64,000 nt of DNA. Origin: Strigamia acuminata. Lineage: Eukaryota > Arthropoda > Chilopoda > Geophilomorpha > Linotaeniidae. A program made the position numbers and the translations under genes. The notes beneath the pieces were generated by a model. That model did no database searches. It saw only the letters and a list, made by a program, of their open reading frames with translations, and was not told the DNA's origin. Below, one piece after another: positions 11,107 to 22,200 of this stretch. The stretch lies in NCBI GenBank assembly GCA_949358305.1, contig OX442314.1, forward strand, positions 46,446,581 through 46,510,580. Reading direction: 5' to 3'. How positions within the stretch are numbered: position 1 is the first letter of the stretch; the number at the start of each line of letters is the position of its first letter.

Positions 11107-11120
11107 GGTTATGGGCCCAG
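11107..11120 (+). promoter_or_regulatory. Copia-1 primer binding site (initiator-tRNA fragment type)
   Basis: GGTTATGGGCCCAG directly abuts the 5' LTR. It is the site known from Drosophila copia, complementary to an internal (anticodon-stem) part of initiator tRNA-Met, where a tRNA fragment serves as primer. Confidence 0.85.
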
Positions 11121-11295
11121 AACCCAATTCCACTGCGCTTGGTATGTTTTTTGAAGTGAACTGTGAAGTAAATTTTGTGAGGCAGAAAATTGTGAGCAGT
11201 GGCTGGAGCCAAAGTGAAACCAAACAGCAACTGGAGCCAGGTGAAATTTGAGTAGCAACTGTGAGTACGACACCATTTTTGAAGAGCATCGCAAC

Positions 11296-14200
11296 ATGGC
11301 CAAAATCGAATTTCCACGTTTTGAGAGACTCTCAAGTGACAACTACCATGCATGGTCGAAGCGTGCACAAGGAGGTTTGGAAGAGAAGGACGTCTGGGAG
11401 GCCATTGACCCAGGTTTTGGACCAGTATTAACACCAGATCAGATGAAGAAGAACAGGAAGGCAATCGCTTACCTGTTCATGATTGTAGAAGACAACTATC
11501 TGGATGATATTGGCGACCTAAACAGTGCAAAGGAGGCATGGGAGACGTTGAAAGCGGCGCATTCAAAATTTGGACTGTTGAACGTACTACAATGGCTGCG
11601 TGATTTGTTTACCATCAAAATGAAGAGAGAAGAGTGCATGAGAGATTATCTCGGACGGTTGATGCAACTTCATAGGAAGCTTGCAGGCTGCGGTTACGCT
11701 TTGAGTGACAAGGAAGTCGCACTTGTCATGTTGATTGGTTTACCTGAAACTTATGAGTCTCTAATTTTGAATTTAGAACAGAATGAAGATGATTTGTCGA
11801 CAACATTGGTGAAAGCCCGACTTTTGGTGGAAGAAAAACGGAAACAACGACGAGCTGAGGAGAAAATAAAGGACGAAGAAGGAGAAGAAACAGCCAAAGT
11901 TTTTGTAGCCAAAAATTCGTCGAAAAATTATAAGCCGAAAGCAAAATTTGAGAAAAAAGGCAAGCAAACTGAAGGAAGTGAGAGATCAAATGCCAGCAAG
12001 CCGCATGAGCAGAAGAAGTGGATCAAATGTTACTGCTGCAACAAAATGGGCCATATTGCACGTAACTGTCCTGATGCGAAAGAAGCGAAAGACAGCAGCA
12101 AGAAGGAAGAACCTGCAAAATCCGCCAAGATTGTTCGACAGAGGGCGTTGCGTGTCACAGAAATTGGTCAAAATGCAGAGGAAATGATTTGGTATTTCGA
12201 CAGCGGCGCAACCGATCACATGACGGCATCTAAAAGTAAATTGTCAAACTTCAAGCTAAAACGGTCTCGAGTAGATGTTGCAAATAAAGAAGCAATGACA
12301 GTGGAAGGAACTGGGACGACGGAATTTTCCCTTTCTGATGAAAATGGAGGCGCAGAAATAGTTTTGAATTATGTCCTGTTTATACCGGAACTTGATAGCA
12401 ATTTATTGTCGGTTGGACGTTTAGATGAGCTAGGATATAAGATAAATTTTGGAGATGGACTTGCCACGGTAAAGGATGAAGATGGCGAAGAAATCATCGT
12501 TGCAAAGCGAGAAGGTCGTTTATATAAAATCATCGAAGGAAGACGTGCGGCGAAAAAGGCGAAGATGGAGGACAAAACACTTTGGCACAGACGTTTGGGC
12601 CACCTCCACTGTGACGCTGTACAGAGTCTAAAGAAGAAAGAAGAAATCCAATTCGATGATAAAGATGAAACGACAGGAAAGTGCGAAATTTGCATGCGAG
12701 CAAAAATTAAACGAAAACCATTTCCATCACAGAGTCTGTCAAAAACGAGCGCACCATTGGAGCTAATACACACAGATGTCCTGGGAAAAATCACGCCAAC
12801 CTCAATTGGAGGGTCGAAGTACATTGCTACTTTTGTGGATGATTACACGCGATACACTGTTCCGTATTTTCTCAAGTCAAAGGACGAAGTACTTGAGAAG
12901 TTCGACCACTATCGGCGAATGGCCGAAACGCTCCACGGTACAAAAATCAAGAAAATTTGAAGCGATAACGGGGGCGAGTACATATCGAAGGTATTTGACG
13001 AGTATCCGGCCAAACACGGAATCATGCGTCAGAGGACCATTCCCGGGACCCCACAGCAAAACGGAATCGCCGAACGAATGAATGAGATGCTGTTGGACAT
13101 GGCAAGATGTTTCATGGTAGAATCGGGCATTCCGAAAGGATACTGGGCAGACGCCATCAACACCGCATGTTTTATACGAAACAAATGCACGTCACGGTCC
13201 ATAAATGGAGAAACACCGGAGCGTTTATGGACGTCGAAAGATGTTGATCGAAGTTTTTTGCGAGTATTCGGTTGCCTAGCATGGTCATCGAATCGAAGAT
13301 TGGCGAAGAAAGACAAACTTGATCCGAGAGGGGTCAAATGCATTTTATTAGGATACTTGTGACGGTTTATAGGTGCTATTTATTAATAACACGGCCAAAT
13401 TTTAAGTGTTTTGGCAAAACCCGCATTTGTCAATGCTCAGAGTCGCCACTAGATGGCGCGATTACATTCCAGCGGTAAATTCGAAATGCGAGTTAAGAAA
13501 CTGGTAAATAAATATAAGAATATATTTATTTGTATGAAACGACACTTTATTAAGATTAATATAAATATATATTAATGATTCTTGTTCACACTAAGTGATT
13601 TGAATCTCTAGTTCAGCAGAAATGGAGATTTGGTAATCCATCGATCAACCAATCAATCTGATTGGAGGATCCATTTCCGGTCCTGGGTATCCAGTTCCGG
13701 TTGTGGTGTGAATTAGCATATTGTTCCCCCGTATCCATTTCCGGTGATACGGGATTGGAGGGATTCGTGGAACCCAGGTTCCAATTGGATAACTGGATTA
13801 ATCCTTAATCCAGTCAGGTTATATAAACCCGAACAACAGGCCATTTCGAGGCTTTGTTTTTGATTATTTCTGTTTGGTATTATTACTTAAGAAATATGAT
13901 TCGTTGTCCACTAAAAAACCACTTGGTTCTTTGCTGATTTATTCACAAAGAACCGCGGCATGATTCTACCGAATCATGTCACTCCGGCAATTGAAGCCGA
14001 CGTATTGGATAATTATGTAGCATAACTGTTTCAATTCACGGTCTCGCCGAGGAGAACCCGGGCAGGTCCAAGTGGTCATTTTCGGTATGAACACATTCTG
14101 TAACCGTCAGTAAGCACCGGTATTGTTGAGAGTTGGTTCCATTGCCTGATGGTGCCAAAGTAGTCTGTTTGACAGTAACCACGAGTAGCACCAAGTGTTT

Positions 14201-16764
14201 GGTAAAACTAATTCTCATGGTATTCGGTGCCAAAGCAGTCAGTCCGTTATTAGTACCGCGAAGGACTAAACTGCAGGACACAGCCATCCGGCTTAGAAGA
14301 CATCTGTAACCAGGTCGAGCGATGGGGAAACCGCTCCCACATTCCAGACATGTAATGATGTCTTTTAGGGCCAATGAGCCAATTCATTGTATAGTTTAAT
14401 AGTCAGTTAACTTGCCAAATGTCGACATTAGTCTTATGTATAATTTAGCTCATCTATATCGTTTGCCAAACAATAAACTGTCATGTATTGATAACCAGTC
14501 TTGTCTTGTATTTATCTCATATTGTATTCACTGCATTGTATTGCGATCTATTCCCGGTACCATTGTTAAATGGGAGTTGTGGTCGTCACCGTCACATACT
14601 CATTGGAAAGAAAAGGATATAAACTATGGAATGTTGACACGGGTGAAATTTTTCTAAGCAGAGACGTTATATTCGAAGAAGATGTGTTCCCATTGAAAAA
14701 GAACACAAATGCAGACAGTATTCAGCTGATAGACGTTGAAAAAGAGGAAACTTTTCTCCGGTTGGACAACACAGAAGAAAAAATACCCGATCGAGATGAT
14801 GGTATCAAAGGAGTAGACAAACCGGGCGAAGTAGGCGAGGTCGGCAAAGGAGGCAAAGGGAAAGATGCAACCACATCTCAAGAAGAGGGCGAAAGTCCAT
14901 CAAATGAAGAACACATTGAAGCTACACTGTCGGAAGAAGATAAAAGCGCTCATGGTGAAAACACACCCGAAAAAGAAATAGATTTATTTCAAAACAAAGA
15001 GGCAAATTCTTTTGACAAAGACAGAACATTATTGCCGCTGCCAGAAACCCAAACGACTATAAAGCGCTCAGACAGACAGGCAGCTAAACGAGACTATCAG
15101 ATGAAAGCTATTGGAAAAGCAGAGAGCCAGATGGAGTGTAGTTTTTGTAAAGCTGCAAAGCTGGAAGATGTTCCAAAGACGTGGACAGAGGCGTTGAAGT
15201 CACCGGAAGGAGAAATGTGGTCAGCGGCAATGGATGAAGAAATGTCAAATATGGAAGAAAACGAAACCTGGACTCTTGTCCCGAAACCACCGGACAAAAA
15301 GACGATTGGTGCAAGATGGGTTTTCACGAAGAAGTACAAGGATGGAGAATTTGAAAAGTATAAGGCACGTCTAGTGGCACAAGGATTCACTCAAATTCCC
15401 GGCGTTGACTACGGAGAAACTTACTCCCCAGTAATGAAGATAAAATCGTTAAGGATTCTACTGGCACTTGCAGTGGAGAGAGGATGGAAAATACGCCAAT
15501 TGGACATCACAGCGGCGTACTTACACGGAAAGTTAAAAGAAGAAATTTATTTGAAGCAGATTAAGCCGTACGTTGAAGAAGGGAAAGAAGACCACGTATG
15601 CAAGCTGGATAAAACTATATACGGACTCCACCAGAGTGGGAGGGAGTGGAACGAATGTCTCAAAGAATACTTTACGTCCATAGGATTGACGGGATGCAAA
15701 TCAGAGCCATGCGTGTACTACAACGAGGAGAGAAATTTGATTGTTGCGATCTTTGTTGATGACAACTTTATCATCGGACAGGACGACGAGATAATTCAAG
15801 ATTTCGTGGACAAAACGAGCGGCAGATTTAAGACGAAAGACTTAGGAGAAGCAGAGTTCATATTAGGAATGAAGATTGAACGCTTTTTGGACGGCAGTAT
15901 AAGCCTCGATCAAACCAAATACATCGAGGAGGTGGTGAAGGTATTCGACATGGAAAAGGCAAAGAACGCGTCTACACCGCTGGTGCCTGAAGTGAAGTAC
16001 AAAAAGCTAGAAGATGACGAATGGATCAAAGTGAAGGGAGAGAGCGAATTGTTACCATATCGCCAAGCAGTTGGAAGCCTACTCTACATATCTGGCGGCA
16101 CAAGACCAGATTTAGCTTACGCCACTGCATACATGAGCCAGTTCTGTGAACGCCCAAGCCGAGAACATTGGAACAGAATTAAGCAAATGCTACGATACGT
16201 CCAGAAAACCAAAAACTTGAAGTTGGTTTTTAAGAAGACAGGGCAGAAAATGAAAGGATACGCAGATGCAGACTGGGGAAGTGACGTGACAGATAGAAGA
16301 TCATACAGCGGTTACATCTTCACGATGGCAGGCTCACCTGTAACTTGGAGTAGCAAGAAACAACCAATGGTTGCTCTATCTTCCGTCGAGGCAGAATATA
16401 TGGCGATGATACATTCATCGAAAGAAGCAAAGTGGTTAAAATCTTTTTTGACCGAAATCACGCAGAAGAGTTCGTCGGAGATCAACTCACATGGAATTTG
16501 GATAGCCAAGGAGCGATGGCATTATGTAGAAACAAGATAGTGAGCGAGAGGAACAAACACATCAATCTGAAGTATTTCTATCTGCGAGACGAAGTCCGAG
16601 CTGGGAGAATAAAGTTCGAGTACATTGCCACAGACAAAAATCCTGCTGACATGTTCACGAAGTCACTGCCAAGGGGGACACTACGAGGTCATATCGACAA
16701 CGTTGGGATGTCATTGAGAGACAAGTCGGTGCCTCAATTAGGGGAAGGTGTTGTTGATAATTGA
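11296..16764 (+). pseudogene. Copia-1 gag-pol, disabled
   Basis: The first ATG is at 11296. In order it holds gag, a CCHC knuckle (CYCCNKMGHIARNC, near 12030), aspartic protease (DSGATDH near 12199), the integrase HHCC and start of the catalytic core, then integrase D..E parts, reverse transcriptase (FVDDN near 15755) and RNase H. Three lesions are visible: a TGA at 12958-12960 just before the SDNGGEY block, the solo LTR at 13358-14596, which also shifts the frame by one, and a frameshift near 16480-16500 that moves the RNase H end into another frame (16432-16764). In known elements this polyprotein gives the capsid, protease, integrase and reverse transcriptase of the particle. Confidence 0.93.
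13358..14596 (+). mobile_element. Solo LTR of the tRNA-Gln-primed family inside copia-1
   Basis: This 1239-bp sequence starts TGTGACGGT and ends ACCGTCACA. It is flanked by TACT at 13354-13357 and 14597-14600, a 4-bp target duplication. A TATA box (TATATAAA, about 13820) and an AATAAA (about 14468) mark U3 and the poly(A) region. It is shorter than the 1903-bp LTRs at 28524 and 36027, so it represents a deleted or different subfamily. Internal sequence was lost by LTR-LTR recombination. Confidence 0.92.
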
Positions 16765-16933
16765 GACACCTAGTGTCAGTTTTGATATTATTGTAGAAAT
16801 GTATCGCCAGAGGGCGTTAGTTGTTTTTTGTAGCTGTCACGTATGCCAAATAATATAACCACATGTTATTCACTCTCATGATGTTTCCTGCTTATTTCTG
16901 CCTCCACACCATTCAAATGGACTAAATCCAACA
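16749..16933 (+). repeat. 3' LTR of copia-1
   Basis: It pairs with 10922-11106 at the same length, 185 bp, with about five substitutions. It is preceded by the purine tract ending at 16748. Confidence 0.95.
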
Positions 16934-17381
16934 TGAACTAAGCCTAATTGACCGTCAAAAAGATGTTGCACTGATGAAACATGTAGCTGAGCAAATCCTT
17001 GCAACCTCCAGTGAGGAGGAGAGCACACAAAGGCTCTCTACTCACTCATCATTGCTGTGTGTAGAGTAATGTAATCCAAAATAAAATCCACAATGAAAAT
17101 GGCAACTCAAACTGAGTATTTATTTTAGAACAACAAAAAAATGAAGAGATGGACCAATCAACAAGTAAGATGCTTTGCACCGCTTCATATCGCACAATGC
17201 TAATCGTGTTTTCCAATTTGAGGCAATAGAGTTCCGAGAAAGTAATTACAACCAAGAACACTATAAAGAACTTTCTAGAAACTATTTAAACAACATAAAC
17301 ATTCAAATCTATTTAAAGTGTTGAATTTGTGCGTGCAGTTGTTTGCATGCAAGTTTGTATTGTTGAAAGACCTTTTTGGTC
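16934..17381. other. Old repeat between copia-1 and BEL, partly coding-like
   Basis: The frame after the target duplication reads ELSLIDRQKDVALMKHVAEQ and stops near 17070, probably a transposase remnant. Positions 17335-17380 match 38107-38152, and 17266-17318 matches 38035-38087 in inverted orientation. A 24-bp block (cgtgttttccaatttgaggca) near 17210 recurs at 28440. These two loci are therefore paralogous repeats split by different insertions. Confidence 0.5.
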
Positions 17382-18321
17382 TGTTTCCAGCAACATGGAG
17401 TGTCATGAGCCAGTCACTTGTCTGGACGTTAAATCATTAGTTCCTAGAAAATAAAATTCATTGTTTTTAATTTACAATCTTAAATTAGATTTAAAAAGGG
17501 CTCTTATCTGACACAGTCCAGTTGCAATCCCAGTGATTCTTTAAGTCTCTCAGGTTTTCCTCATGAGTTAATTTTATAATTAACTAACCAATTAATTTGT
17601 ATTAATTGAGGAAGCCATTTTGGTGTGATACAGTCCTGATGATTGTTTGCATTTGAAATTAGACAAATACCAAGGGTTTTAGTATTGGATAATTAATTTG
17701 TTATTAATAAGAAAATATTGGAACTGATTACAAAAGTTTTTACTTAGATTTGAGTTTTTAACTATTCATTTGTCTAATTAGTACCGGTTGTAATGGAGTG
17801 ATGCTTTCCTATTGGCTGGCTTCATTTCCAAATGCTTTGAGGATGTTTTAAAAGGATTAAAACATTCCTGTTATCTGTTGAGTTAACTGTTAATTTAAAA
17901 TACCTTTTGTGGTCATTATGAATCACTTCATTTTAAGTTATCTGTAGTTTCTCTTGTGTAATTCTCTTTGGAATTTCTGTGCACCTTATACGGTAGCCTA
18001 TAGTGTCTATCTGTTTGGTTAAAAATACTGATGTATGGAAGTTCATGAGAGCTTTTCTGAATTCTTCTCTATTTAGTTGATTGTTCAGGAGCACACAAGA
18101 TTGTTGTGAGTGTGCTCTCTGCTTGTTACAAAGAAAATGGATGATTAAACACCTTTTTTATATCGCTTCTGCTTTTATTATGCTCGAGGAGTAAAACAAC
18201 TCGCTTTCCCACCGGTGCGTTGTTGGCCCAGCTGGATGTTGTCTCGATTTTGGATCCCAAGCCACTCGTAATTTTTCACCACTATACGATCAGCCATCGC
18301 TCAACCATCATGACAGCAACA
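17382..18321 (+). repeat. 5' LTR of BEL
   Basis: The 940-bp LTR begins TGTTTCCAGCAACATGG and ends CATGACAGCAACA. It pairs with 24589-25528. Confidence 0.96.
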
Positions 18322-19299
18322 CAAGGTTTTTTCTGGTGCCTTCTTTGACCAGGATTAAGTCAGATTGCCAAGATCAAGCCAGTTTGTCAGGATTACTCCA
18401 GATTCCCAGGTTTCCGCCATTATTTCGTTTGTTAAGTCGGTGAATTCAGCAAGAAACGTGCTCGTGTCTACTGGGTCGTCATCAGTGCATGTGCCGTGCT
18501 TGTATGGTCTTCAGTGAAGTGCGCAGCTAGTGTGTGTTAATCGGTCGTCGGATAGTGCGTGCAGTTCTCGCCAGGCGTTCAAGCGTCGGAGTTGTGCCGT
18601 ACCAGTGCAGTGCAAGAGCAGTGCAAGAGTCATCCGTGCGTCCAAGGTTGTGCATCACCGGAATCCATGGGACATCCAAACACAACGCAATCCACAATGG
18701 GACACCTGCTTGAAGATGCATTATTATTGTTATTTTTCATTCTGATTAAAAATAAATAATTTGTGCAACTTTTGGGGGTGCAATCAGGCAATATCCAGGA
18801 GTCAAAACGTTAGCTTTTAATAAGTTAGTGTAAAATAAATCGTTTTTGCAGTAATTAGTCAATTAATTCAGTTTAAAAAAAAAAAAGAGAAAATTCTAGA
18901 GTTCTCTTCATTTAAGGAACTGACTCTGGATAGAGGTTTGACTGCAATTGCTCGCTATAACCTCACTAGGAGGAGAGCAAATATAAAGTGTTCTTTACAT
19001 AGACTAGCCACTACAGGAGTGACTGTGGGTGGGGTCAGTGTAGATTACTAAGCAATTCATAGGAGTGTATGTCACTAACATTATACTCAATTGGGATCAG
19101 TTTTTGCGGGTCCAGGTAGATAGTACCGAATCCCTGACCAGTCACCAGGGACATCCTTGTAGCCTAGCAGACCAGGTGCGTACAATATCGATTAGGGACT
19201 CCCCTGTGGGTTGCCTTTACCTTTACACACGTACCTGCAAGACAATAAGGATTTTTCACAAAGAATTAAGGACTAATATATCGAATTACATATTTGAAG
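18322..19299 (+). promoter_or_regulatory. BEL 5' leader
   Basis: This is 978 bp between LTR and gag. The expected primer site lies near 18335 (TGGTGCCTTC), but I could not assign a tRNA. A short purine run occurs at 18876-18890. No ORF of the element starts here. Confidence 0.5.
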
Positions 19300-22200
19300 A
19301 TGGCTTCCACTTCAGTTCCAGTTAATCATTCTCAAGAACAATTAGAAGAACTGGCATTTACATGGGAGACAAGAGCAGAGATTCTCGAGGACATGCTGGA
19401 CGTCTCCTCAAACCAAACGAATGCAGGGGAACTCGAGGCTTCCTACGAAGCAATACAACAGCAAACTACTACTGTCATCGATGACCTGTCAATTCTCCAA
19501 CCACACCTAGATAGGAAAACTTATTTGGGTTACGTAGTCCGATTGGAGAGAATTGGTGCAAGGCTGATTCACTTGCGGAAAAGAATGGAGGTAGCCAGCA
19601 AGGCTGTAAAGCTGTTGGGTAATGGTGTTGGTCTGCCACCAGCACATAACCCTGGTACCTTTATCAGCTCCGGACGGAAAAGCAACATGAGGTTGCCAAA
19701 GTTTGACATGACGAAATACGATGGAAACCCTTTGCGGTACCAAACATACATGGACATGTTTCAAACTTCCGTGGATGAGAATCCCGATTTATCTGCAATT
19801 GAAAAGTTACAATACTTAAAAGTTACTTGTACCGGCGAGGCGGAGAAAGTCGTGGAATCTTTTCCATTAACCAAAGAAGCCTATCCATTGGCTTTAGCCG
19901 AATTAAAGCGCAAGTATGGATCTGTAACCACTCAAAAGAATGCATTGATAAAAGCTATTCGAGATGTTAAGGCGGTACCCGAGTTGTATCCAATAGGTCC
20001 TGTGAAGAACTTGCTCACTGCAGTCTCATCTTCAATAAGAACCTTGGAGCAGTTACATGTTCCTGTTCGCACCGGTGGAGCATTTTTGGTTCCAGAACTC
20101 CTCAAAAAATTTCCCGCTAAAATTTCAAAACATTTTCATCGACAACATGAAGAGGGGACAGAGAATCTCGTACAGTTTACTGAGTTTGTAGCCGAAGAAC
20201 TTCGCTTAGCCGAGTTGTCCGAAGAGGTGGTTCTTGCGCATCGCTCTCTCACTAAGAAGACTGACAAGGGGAAATTTGAACAGGATTCCAAAGACAAGAA
20301 GGGTAGCATGGCTTCTTGCACGTCTTCGCAAGGAGGAAGTCCTCGATCCAAGTCTAGTCCGAAAGCACAAAACTCAGAAAAGCGTACAAACTTAGAGTGC
20401 GTGTTCTGTGAAGGCAAGCATTTCAACGCTCAATGTGATGCAAAACTTGATGCTGCTGCTCGAGTTGAAATAGTAAAACGCAAAAGGCTTTGTTTTAACT
20501 GCTTGCGTCGCAACCATTCAGTTAAAGACTGTACCGTACACTTTAATTGTCGTACCTGTGGAGGAAGACATCATACGATAATATGCATGAAAAAAGGGAT
20601 TGATTCGGAAGTTACCAAACCTGCACAGCAGAAGGACGAAGGTGTAAGTGCGAATGTATCGTTAGCTGTTTCAAGTGGTCTGCAACTTCGGATCTTTACT
20701 GCAAATCTTATCAGGAATTCCGGGGAGCTGTACGTAGTACGCGGACTTATCGATACCGGAAGTCACCGGTCATACATTACTCGTGCTCTCGCGTCTCACC
20801 TGAAATTAAAGAAAAAAGGTTCGATTTCTACCTCAATTCAAAGAGTAGATGATGTGAATCCTCAAGCCACATTTCACGACATATTCAAGATTGATTTGAA
20901 GTCAAGACATGGTCCGCAAAGAGTCAAGCTGGACATTCTTTGTGCTAATACGCTACCTGCCATTCGTTCAACTAACAATCCAAAGGTCATTGCACAAGTC
21001 CAAAAAATGGGACTTGATTTGGCTGAAGAACTCCCATCTAGTACAAGCGATATCGATATTATTCTGGGAGAAGATTGTTGGTTTGATGTTGCGTTAGCAG
21101 GCCGGAAGAAAGTCAATGAAAAACTCGAATTATTTCAAACGATATTCGGTTGGGTTTTACATGGAAAGACGGGAAATGTCGACCTTTTCGAAGAATCAAA
21201 ACAAGTATCTGGTTGCTACGTCTCGTGTTTGGCAGTCGGGGATCCCTTGGAGAAGATTTGGTCACTTGAGTCCATTGGGATCAATCCAGGAGAGAAGACA
21301 ACCGACTTCATACGTGACAGATTCAAGAATAGTTCCAAACGATTGGAAGACGGTCGTTATGAAGTTGTCTTACCGTTCAATGACCACATCAACGAGCTCG
21401 ATTCCAATTGGTCCAATGCACTTCATCAATTAGCTGCTACTCTAAGGAGATTGGATGGTCATCCAGATCTTCAGAAGAGATATGATGATGCGATGAATGC
21501 TTACCTCGAAGCCAACCATGCCGAGGTGGTTCCTGTTGACGAGATTAACCAAGAATTATTGTATTATATCCCTCACCAACCCGTAATTCGTGAAGACCGC
21601 GAAACCACAAAATTTCGTGTGGTTTTTAATGCGTCGTCATCAAAGAAGAGCTATAGGTCCCTCAACGAGTGTCTGTATCCCGGGCCGTCGTTAAATCCAG
21701 ACCTGATTGTCGTGCTCATCCGATTCCGCTTGCATTTCATAGTAGTGATAGCCGACATAAAACAAGCCTTCTTGCAAATAGCCATTGCCTTAGGTCATAG
21801 AGATGTACTTCGATTCCTTTGGGTTAAGCCGGAATTTTTCCAACAACCATTCAGTTGGGCCAACCTATGGAAGAATCTGATCGTATTAAGGATGAAAGTT
21901 GTACCTTTTGGCGTCATTTCATCGCCTTTTCTACTTTGCGCTTCCATTGGACAACAGGCCAAGCGATTCCAAAACGAATATCCCAAGGAAGCTGAAGCAT
22001 TGGACAAAGCCACTTATATGGACGACCTTACAAGTGGGGCAGGTACTCCTGACGACACAGTTGATCATTGCGAGAAGCTCAAGACCATCTTGGATGATGC
22101 ACAGATGCCCTTAGTCAAGTGGGCTACTGGAAACGACAATGTTCACACACAGTTGAAAGAGAAAGGATTCCACATGCGCTATGAAAGAATAGAAGACGCA

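Larger units (their letters stand above)
10922..16933 (+). mobile_element. Copia-1, complete but dead Ty1/copia retrotransposon
   Basis: This 6012-bp element has 185-bp LTRs (10922-11106 and 16749-16933) and a 5-bp target duplication TGAAC at 10917-10921 and 16934-16938. The LTRs differ at about five positions (roughly 97% identity), so it is fairly old. The primer site follows the 5' LTR, and a polypurine tract (AGGGGAAGG) precedes the 3' LTR. A solo LTR of another family is nested at 13358-14596. Coding capacity is lost by a stop, this insertion and a frameshift. Confidence 0.95.

Noticed and set aside
17382-18321. 940-bp direct repeat seen as a segmental duplication
   Set aside because: TG...CA ends, the GGTC target duplication and the gag-pol frame between the copies show these are LTRs.
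18322-18350. BEL primer site
   Set aside because: TGGTGCC starts like a primer site, but I could not match the rest to a tRNA 3' end with confidence, so none is annotated.
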